From: CAVRQM01 sp965246915
Lineage (GTDB): Bacteria > Pseudomonadota > Alphaproteobacteria > Acetobacterales > Acetobacteraceae
DNA: 64,000 bases
Assembly: GCA_965246915.1 (NCBI GenBank)
Contig: CBDFGB010000022.1
Location: forward strand, 1 to 64,000
Direction: 5' to 3'
Shown here: positions 1 to 6,249 of the stretch, one piece after another
Position numbering within the stretch: position 1 is the first letter of the stretch
How the letters are laid out: the number at the start of each line of letters is the position of its first letter
Translations under genes and position numbers: made by a program
The notes under the pieces: generated by a model
Databases searched by the model: none
What the model was told of the DNA's origin: nothing
What the model saw: the letters and a program-made list of their open reading frames with translations, nothing else

Positions 1-15
1 GAACATATAAGGAAC
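1..15. promoter_or_regulatory. Putative LexA (SOS) box, GAAC-N7-GAAC
   Basis: The first 15 bases read GAAC, then seven A/T-rich bases (ATATAAG), then GAAC. This is the direct-repeat LexA operator known from alphaproteobacteria. It lies at the window edge, about 180 bases before the first recognisable gene on the plus strand. It could equally serve a gene on the minus strand that lies outside the window. The match to the pattern is exact; that LexA binds here is inferred. Confidence 0.5.
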
Positions 16-17
16 AT

Positions 18-49
18 CCTGGCACGGCAAACTTTGGCGAGGTGCCAGG
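18..49. repeat. Inverted repeat beside the LexA-type box
   Basis: CCTGGCAC (18-25) and GTGCCAGG (42-49) are perfect 8-base arms around a 16-base loop, starting three bases after the GAAC-N7-GAAC box. There is no following T tract, so it is not an obvious intrinsic terminator for the plus strand. It could be an operator, a hairpin in a short leader, or chance. Confidence 0.35.
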
Positions 50-194
50 ACTATGGCAACTTGTCACAGTCCACTTCCCCGGACATCGCGAACGCCAGAC
101 GCGGTTGCCTCGCCATACGCCGCCAAGCCTCCTGTTGCCGCGGAAGTTTGAATTCTTCTTGGCAAATCATGCGTTCAGTGTCATATACCCGTTC

Positions 195-836
195 GTGACG
201 CTTCCCCCCACCCCTGCCGCGCCCACCCCTGACCTCGCGGCGCGATTCGCCCTGATCATCGAGGGATTGATCGAGGACATCGCAAGGGCGTCGGGGCGGC
301 GATGGGGACTGACACCGCTGCTTCTCTGGGTCGTCCGGCCTTACCTCCGCCGCATTGTGAGGGAGTTCGAGGCTGTTGTGGCCCACGCGCTTCGGTCAGG
401 GGCAATACAGGCCGCCGCCGCACCGCCCAGCGCCGCACGGTCCACCGTCGCGGACTCCGCCGCTTCCCCGGTGCGCGCGCCTCCGCCCGCCGCCCCGCGT
501 TTCGTTCGATCCGATATCGACCGCTCCCCGGCAGCCCAAGCCCCCCCGGCCGCTCATTTGGACAACGATCCATTGCCCCGATCCACCGACCGGGCCGAGC
601 CGGCGACCATCACAAACCCTCTCGCAGAATCGCTCCGGATCGGCGGCCCTCCCTCCCATTGGTCGACCGCTCGGCGCGGGCAGCCCCTTCTTCCGGATAT
701 CCCTCAGCCCACCGTCTGGAAGCGGCCACCTTCGCACGCCTATAATGTTTCGATATCAAAACATGTAGCCGTGATGTATGACAGGCTTTCGCCGTTTGCC
801 AGCCCGATCTTTATGCCGCAGGGTCGACTGGGATAA
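195..836 (+). CDS. Hypothetical protein, Acetobacteraceae-type
   Basis: I do not recognise a function. A GTG start at 195 gives 213 residues opening with TLPPTPAAPTPDLAARFALI. A helical amphipathic stretch follows (about residues 11-70: LIIEGLIEDIARA..., LLLWVVRPYLRRIVREFEAV), then a long Pro/Ala/Arg/Ser-rich low-complexity middle and a tail containing HAYNVSISKH. From memory, this N-terminal pattern resembles a family of hypothetical proteins found in multiple copies in Acetobacteraceae genomes, often near mobile genes, but their usual conserved middle is not visible here. The reading frame is open further upstream, to a methionine at 42, but that extension has no family-like features. The gene could be a truncated family member. 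The start is uncertain. Confidence 0.45.
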   Translation: MTLPPTPAAPTPDLAARFALIIEGLIEDIARASGRRWGLTPLLLWVVRPYLRRIVREFEAVVAHALRSGAIQAAAAPPSAARSTVADSAASPVRAPPPAAPRFVRSDIDRSPAAQAPPAAHLDNDPLPRSTDRAEPATITNPLAESLRIGGPPSHWSTARRGQPLLPDIPQPTVWKRPPSHAYNVSISKHVAVMYDRLSPFASPIFMPQGRLG

Positions 837-900
837 GCAACGACGCGCATCACGAACCCGCGTAGCCAACGGTGCCGGTCACGGGCGAACGACCGTGGGC

Positions 901-1103
901 GTGTTGGAAATCCTGCTCCTGCTGGGGGTCACGATCGGCCCGACCAAGGCGGCTGGGATGTACCTCTCGCTCACCGCCCGGGGAGGGGCCGCGTCGACCG
1001 GCTGCTGACGTTGGGACTGGTGGCTCTCTACGCGCTCGCGCTGCTGGCGTTCTTGCAACCCGCCTATCGCCGCCTCGGCGCGGGATCATCCGTTCGGTCG
1101 TAG
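901..1103 (+). pseudogene. Remnant of a small membrane protein gene (MarC-like?)
   Basis: A GTG at 901 opens a hydrophobic run (LEILLLLGVTIGPTKAAGMY) that resembles the first membrane helix of MarC/NAAT-type proteins. The frame stops at 1006-1008. From about 960, another frame continues as a second membrane-like helix (RLLTLGLVALYALALLAFLQ), ending at a TAG at 1101-1103. Two hydrophobic pieces in adjacent frames, with nothing else recognisable, look like the frameshifted and internally deleted remains of a membrane protein gene. The MarC assignment rests on one short motif and is weak. The rest of 837-1316 shows no other gene. Confidence 0.3.
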
Positions 1104-1316
1104 AGGGCACCAGCTGTGTTGACTGAGCGGCCGCATGGCCCTTGGGCGATTTTCGGACCCAGCTGGCCATCCCGTCCTCCGTCAGAAGTGCTACGTCCGC
1201 CTGGACGTGGTGACACTGCAACAGGTGCGAAAGAGGCACCGTCGCCCACGCAACCGCGCAACCCGATCCGCGCTGCTATGCTGCCAGAGAGCCTACGGCC
1301 CGTTGGAGCACGACAG

Positions 1317-3353
1317 ATGTCCGCCGCCCTGCCTCCGCCTTCCAGCTCCGGCACGCCGGGAGATCGGCCTCTGCTCGCCGCGGTCGCGCCCACGACGTTG
1401 GAAATCCCGGCGCTGAACGCCCTGCTGACGCTGGCCGTCTGCGTGGTGGTCGTCACGGCACTCGATCTCGCCAGGGAAGTGCTGATTCCGATCACGCTGG
1501 CCGGGCTGCTGAGTTTCGTGCTGGCACCGCTCGCGAGCCTGCTGCGGCGGCTGCGAATGGGCCGGGTCGTCTCGGTCATGCTCGCCGTGATCTTCGCGCT
1601 CAGCCTCATCGTGGCCGTGGGTGGGCTGATCGGCACGCAGATCGCCGATCTCGTGGCCGAGGTGCCGCGCTATCAGACGACCGTCGAGCAAAAACTGTCG
1701 ACCGTCCGCCAAATGACGATCGGCCGGCTCAACAGCGTGGTGAACGGGCTTGGCCGACAGCTCGACGCCGCAGCGCCGCCGCCGGCCGGCTCGCCCGCCT
1801 CGCCTCGCGGCGCGCCGTCCAATGCCGAGCCGTCCGCCGGCGCGCCGGCGAAGCCCATGCCGGTCGAGGTGCACGAGCCGGACCCCTCGCCGGTCCAACT
1901 GGCTGAACGAGTGCTCTCGCCGGTGGTCGGCCCGCTGTCCACGTTCGCCATCGTCTTCATCGTGGCGATCTTCATCCTGTTGCAGCGTGAGGATCTGCGC
2001 GACCGGATGATCCGGCTGTTCGGCTCGAGCGACCTGCATCGCAGCACGCTCGCGTTAAACGATGCGGCCAAGCGGCTCAGCCGTTATTTCCTGGCGCAGC
2101 TCGCGGTCAATGCCGGGTTTGGCGTGGTCATCGCGATGGGCTTGCTGCTGATCGGCGTGCCGTCGCCGATCCTGTGGGGCATCATGGCCGGGCTGCTGCG
2201 CTTCCTGCCATATCTTGGCGCGCCACTGGCCGCCGTGCTGCCGATGGCGCTGGCCGCGGCGGTCGATCCGGGCTGGACCATGGTGCTGTGGACCGGAGCG
2301 ATGTTCTTCGTCGTCGAGGGGCTGGTCGGCCAGGTCGTCGAGCCGATGCTCTACAGCCACAGCACCGGCCTCTCTCCGGTCTCCGTCGTCGTGGCCGCGA
2401 CGTTCTGGACGTGGCTGTGGGGGCCGATCGGGCTGATCATGGCGACCCCGCTGACGCTCTGCCTCGTCGTGCTCGGGCGGCACGTCAAGCGGCTGGAGTT
2501 CCTGGAGGTGCTGCTCGGCGACCGGCCGGCACTGACGCCGGTCGAGAGCTTCTATCAGCGCATGCTGGCCGGCGACGCCGACGAGGCGATCGAACAGGCC
2601 GAAATCCTCCTGCGGGAGCGGTCCCTGTCGAGCTACTACGATGACGTGGCGGTGCAGGGGCTGCGGCTGGCCGCCGATGACCGCCTGCGCGGCGTGCTGA
2701 CCGACAGCCAGATCGCGCGCATCCAACAGGCCTTCGACACGGTGGTGCGCGATCTGGAGGATCACGAGGATGTCGAACCGAAGGACCAGCCGGAGGAGGA
2801 CGAGGCGGCGCCGGTCGGCCGGGTCGAGGACGAGTTGCCGAAGCCCCGCCCGCCCGCCGCGCGCGCTCCCACTCAGGCGACGCTCGCCCCAGCGTGGCAC
2901 GGCGATGGCGCGGTCTTGTGTGTGGCCGGGCGCGGCCCGCTCGACCAGACGGCGGCAGCGATGATGGCCCAGCTTCTGGCCAAGCACGGGCTCGGCGCGC
3001 GGGTCGTCACCTATGCGGAGGTGGCGCCGCGTCGGCTGATCGAGCTCGACATGTCGCGGGCGGGGATGGTGTGCGTCTGCTACCTTCGCTCCGCCGGTAC
3101 GCCGCCGCACGCGCGCTTCCTCATTCGCCGGTTGCGGCAGCGACGTCGCGACGTGCCGATTTTGGTCGGGCTATGGCCGGCCGACGAGGCGATGCTGACC
3201 AATGCGCAACATCAGGCGACGATGGGGGCTGACCACTATGTCGGCTCACTGCGCGACGCGGTGGAGATCTGTGTTGCGGCCGCGACCGCCACCGCCACGG
3301 AGGCGACGCCGCACGCACCCGACGCGGCCACGCCGGCGCAGGCCGCGGAGTAG
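1317..3353 (+). CDS. AI-2E/PerM-family membrane protein with extra C-terminal domain
   Basis: The 678-residue protein belongs to the AI-2E transporter (PerM/YdiK) family of polytopic inner-membrane exporters. The family domain spans about residues 32-390. It has N-terminal hairpin helices, a soluble amphipathic segment with a Pro/Ala-rich insert (about 150-190), and a C-terminal helix bundle containing the typical LRFLPYLGAPLAAVLPMALA stretch. It is much longer than the usual ~350-400 residues. After a helical linker and an acidic/Pro-rich linker (about 480-525), residues 530-660 form an alternating beta/alpha module (VLCVAGRGPLDQTAAAMMAQ, later VPILVGLW and MGADHYVGSL) resembling the Rossmann-like B12-binding or receiver fold. 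The ATG at 1317 is preferred over upstream in-frame ATGs because GGAG lies eight bases before it. The substrate is unknown. Confidence 0.85.
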   Translation: MSAALPPPSSSGTPGDRPLLAAVAPTTLEIPALNALLTLAVCVVVVTALDLAREVLIPITLAGLLSFVLAPLASLLRRLRMGRVVSVMLAVIFALSLIVAVGGLIGTQIADLVAEVPRYQTTVEQKLSTVRQMTIGRLNSVVNGLGRQLDAAAPPPAGSPASPRGAPSNAEPSAGAPAKPMPVEVHEPDPSPVQLAERVLSPVVGPLSTFAIVFIVAIFILLQREDLRDRMIRLFGSSDLHRSTLALNDAAKRLSRYFLAQLAVNAGFGVVIAMGLLLIGVPSPILWGIMAGLLRFLPYLGAPLAAVLPMALAAAVDPGWTMVLWTGAMFFVVEGLVGQVVEPMLYSHSTGLSPVSVVVAATFWTWLWGPIGLIMATPLTLCLVVLGRHVKRLEFLEVLLGDRPALTPVESFYQRMLAGDADEAIEQAEILLRERSLSSYYDDVAVQGLRLAADDRLRGVLTDSQIARIQQAFDTVVRDLEDHEDVEPKDQPEEDEAAPVGRVEDELPKPRPPAARAPTQATLAPAWHGDGAVLCVAGRGPLDQTAAAMMAQLLAKHGLGARVVTYAEVAPRRLIELDMSRAGMVCVCYLRSAGTPPHARFLIRRLRQRRRDVPILVGLWPADEAMLTNAQHQATMGADHYVGSLRDAVEICVAAATATATEATPHAPDAATPAQAAE

Positions 3354-3422
3354 CTCGAGCGCCGGAACCTTCCTGCATCGCGTGGAGCCGCTAGACTGGC
3401 GTCAAGTCACGGAGGTCGAAAG

Positions 3423-4394
3423 ATGTCGATGGTGGTGCGGGCGACCCGGCCGGGCGGGCCGGAGGTACTGGAGGTTGGCACGGAAAATCCCGCCGGGCCG
3501 CTGGCGGGCGAGGTGTTGCTCCGGCACACCGCGATCGGACTGAATTTCATCGACACGTATTTCCGGGCAGGCGTCTATCCGTTCCCGCCGGACGGTCCGC
3601 TGGTGCTGGGTGGCGAGGCGGCGGGCGAAGTGGTCGGACTCGGCGAGGGAGTGACCGACCTGCGGATCGGCGACCGGGTCGCCTACGTCTCGCGCAACGG
3701 GGCGTATCGGGCGATGCGCGCCATGCCGGCGGACCGGCTCGTGAAGCTCCCGCACGCGGTGTCCGACGAGGTGGCGGCGGCCGCGATGCTCAAGGGCATG
3801 ACCGCCCATTACCTCATTCACGGCAGTTTCCGGGTCGAGGAGGGCCACCACGTCCTCGTCCACGCGGCCGCCGGGGGCGTGGGTCTGATCCTCGGCCAGT
3901 GGCTCGCGGCCAAGGGCGCGGTGGCGATCGGCACGACGTCGGCCGCGAAAGCCGACCTCGCGCGGGCGCACGGATATGCCCACGTCATCGCCTATGACGG
4001 GTTCGTCGAGCGGGTCGCCGAGATCACCGGCGGCACCGGCTGCGCGGTGGTTTATGACAGCGTCGGCCGCGACACCTACCCGGGTTCGCTGAAATGCCTG
4101 CGCCGGCGCGGCATGTTCGTCAGTTTCGGGCAGTCGTCGGGACTGATCACGGATTTCAAGCTCGGCGACCTGGCGGCGCACGGTTCGCTGTCGGCGACGC
4201 GGCCGACGCTGTTCGACTTCACGGTCACGCGCGAGGAACTGGAAGCCACCGCCGGGGAGTTGTTCGCGCGGATCGCCGACGGGACGCTCGCGATCAATGT
4301 CGGCACGCGGCTGGGACTCGCGGACGCGGCGGAGGCGCACCGGCGGCTCGAGGCGCGCGAGACGACCGGGTCGACGGTGCTCCTGCCGGGATAG
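3423..4394 (+). CDS. qor: NADPH:quinone oxidoreductase (zinc-free MDR family)
   Basis: This is a 323-residue medium-chain dehydrogenase/reductase of the quinone oxidoreductase subgroup, expected to reduce quinones with NADPH in the cytoplasm. An N-terminal GroES-like domain contains HTAIGLNFIDTYFRAGVYPF. The nucleotide-binding motif VHAAAGGVGLILGQWLAAKG is at about residues 143-162, and the zinc-ligand cysteines of alcohol dehydrogenases are absent. YDSVGRDTYPGSLKCLRRRG and FVSFGQSSG are typical of Qor. The length matches the family. The ATG at 3423 follows a GGAGGT ribosome-binding site. It stands alone 49 bases before lepA and 69 bases after the AI-2E gene, on the same strand. Confidence 0.88.
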   Translation: MSMVVRATRPGGPEVLEVGTENPAGPLAGEVLLRHTAIGLNFIDTYFRAGVYPFPPDGPLVLGGEAAGEVVGLGEGVTDLRIGDRVAYVSRNGAYRAMRAMPADRLVKLPHAVSDEVAAAAMLKGMTAHYLIHGSFRVEEGHHVLVHAAAGGVGLILGQWLAAKGAVAIGTTSAAKADLARAHGYAHVIAYDGFVERVAEITGGTGCAVVYDSVGRDTYPGSLKCLRRRGMFVSFGQSSGLITDFKLGDLAAHGSLSATRPTLFDFTVTREELEATAGELFARIADGTLAINVGTRLGLADAAEAHRRLEARETTGSTVLLPG

Positions 4395-4443
4395 AGCGCG
4401 GCGAGCGGCTGACATCCCGCCGGATTCCGCCTATGTCCCCGGC

Positions 4444-6249
4444 ATGACCACGAACTCTCTCGCGCATATCCGAAATTTCTCGATCATCGCCCACATCGAC
4501 CATGGCAAGTCGACCCTGGCCGACCGTCTGATCCAGGCGACCGGGGCGCTGACCGATAGGGAGATGACCAACCAGGTCCTCGACAACATGGACCTGGAGC
4601 GCGAGCGCGGCATCACCATCAAGGCGCAGACCGTGCGCCTGACCTACCCAGCGAAAGACGGCCTCGTCTACACGCTGAACCTGATGGACACGCCGGGCCA
4701 CGTCGACTTCGCTTACGAGGTCAGCCGGAGCCTGGCCGCCTGCGAGGGCTCGCTGCTGGTGGTCGACGCGAGCCAGGGGGTCGAGGCGCAGACCCTGGCC
4801 AACGTCTATCAGGCGCTCGACGCGCATCACGAGATCGTCCCCGTGCTGAACAAGATCGACCTGCCGGCCGCCGAGCCGGACCGGGTGAAACAGCAGATCG
4901 AGGACGTGATCGGACTGGACGCCTCCGACGCGGTGATGATCAGCGCCAAGACCGGGCTGAACATCGAAGGCGTGCTGGAGGCGCTGGTCACCCGCCTGCC
5001 GCCGCCGACCGGCGACGCCGACGCGCCGCTGACCGCGTTGCTGGTCGACAGCTGGTACGACCAGTATCTCGGCGTCGTCATCCTGTTGCGGATCAAGGAC
5101 GGCCGCATCAAGCGCGGCCAGAAGATCCGCATGATGAGCAAGGGCAGCGTCCACAACGTCGAGCAGGTGGGCGTCTTCACCCCGCGCATGATCCCGGTGG
5201 ATGACCTCGGTCCTGGCGAGATGGGCTACATCACGGCGGCCATCAAGACGGTCGCCGACTGCAACGTCGGCGACACGATCACCGACGACCGCCACCCCGC
5301 CGAGCGCGCGCTGCCGGGCTTCAAGCCCTCCGTGCCGGTGGTCTGGTGCGGCCTTTATCCAGTGGATTCCGACGATTTCGAGAAGCTGCGCGATAGTCTC
5401 GGCAAGCTGCGGCTCAACGACGCGAGTTTCCATTTCGAGGCGGAGACGTCGGCCGCGTTGGGCTTCGGCTACCGCTGCGGCTTCCTCGGCCTGCTGCATC
5501 TGGAGGTGATCCAGGAGCGGCTGACCCGCGAGTTCGACCTCGATCTGATCGCCACCGCCCCGTCCGTCGTCTACCGCGTCCACCGCACCAACGGCGAGAT
5601 GGAGGAGCTGCACAACCCGGCCGACATGCCGGACGGCAGCGTGATCGACCATATCGAGGAGCCGTGGATCAAGGCGACGATAATGGTGCCGGACGACTAC
5701 CTCGGCGCGGTGCTGACCTTGTGCAACGACCGGCGTGGTCAGCAATCCGATCTGACCTATGTCGGCAACCGTGCGATGGCGGTCTACCGCCTGCCGCTGA
5801 ACGAGGTGGTGTTCGATTTCTACGACCGGCTGAAATCGGTCAGCCGCGGCTACGCGAGCTTCGATTACGTGATGGACGGCTACGAGGAAGGGGAACTCGT
5901 CCGCATCTCCATCCTGGTCAATTTGGAGCCGGTCGACGCGCTGAGCTTCATCGCCCATCGCAGCGCCGCCGAGTCGCGCGGCCGTTCGATCTGCGCCAAG
6001 CTGAAGGAGCTGATCCCGAAACAGCTGTTCAAGATCGCCATCCAGGCGGCAATCGGCGGCCGGGTGATCGCCCGCGAGACGATCAGCGCGCTGAGCAAGG
6101 ACGTCACCGCGAAATGCTATGGCGGCGACATCAGCCGCAAGCGGAAGCTTTTGGACAAGCAGAAGGAAGGCAAGAAGCGGATGCGGCAATTCGGCAAGGT
6201 CGAGATCCCGCAAAGCGCGTTTCTTGCCGCCCTCAAGATGGATGCGTGA
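4444..6249 (+). CDS. lepA: Elongation factor 4 (LepA), ribosome back-translocase
   Basis: The 601-residue translational GTPase acts on ribosomes to remobilise stalled or mis-translocated complexes. The N-terminal G domain shows G1 AHIDHGKSTLADRLI, the switch region RERGITIKAQTVRL, G3 DTPGHVDF and G4 NKIDLP. An EF-G-like domain V region and the LepA-specific C-terminal domain (AKCYGGDISRKRKLLDKQKE) follow. The length equals the family norm. The ATG at 4444 is chosen because the frame continues upstream without homology. The last 17 bases overlap the 3-prime end of the convergent beta-repeat gene on the minus strand. Confidence 0.97.
   Translation: MTTNSLAHIRNFSIIAHIDHGKSTLADRLIQATGALTDREMTNQVLDNMDLERERGITIKAQTVRLTYPAKDGLVYTLNLMDTPGHVDFAYEVSRSLAACEGSLLVVDASQGVEAQTLANVYQALDAHHEIVPVLNKIDLPAAEPDRVKQQIEDVIGLDASDAVMISAKTGLNIEGVLEALVTRLPPPTGDADAPLTALLVDSWYDQYLGVVILLRIKDGRIKRGQKIRMMSKGSVHNVEQVGVFTPRMIPVDDLGPGEMGYITAAIKTVADCNVGDTITDDRHPAERALPGFKPSVPVVWCGLYPVDSDDFEKLRDSLGKLRLNDASFHFEAETSAALGFGYRCGFLGLLHLEVIQERLTREFDLDLIATAPSVVYRVHRTNGEMEELHNPADMPDGSVIDHIEEPWIKATIMVPDDYLGAVLTLCNDRRGQQSDLTYVGNRAMAVYRLPLNEVVFDFYDRLKSVSRGYASFDYVMDGYEEGELVRISILVNLEPVDALSFIAHRSAAESRGRSICAKLKELIPKQLFKIAIQAAIGGRVIARETISALSKDVTAKCYGGDISRKRKLLDKQKEGKKRMRQFGKVEIPQSAFLAALKMDA

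Noticed and set aside
2055..3110. Long minus-strand open frame (351 codons) opposite the AI-2E gene
   Set aside because: Low-complexity Arg/His/Gly/Asp-rich translation with no family features; an expected antisense artefact in G+C-rich coding DNA.
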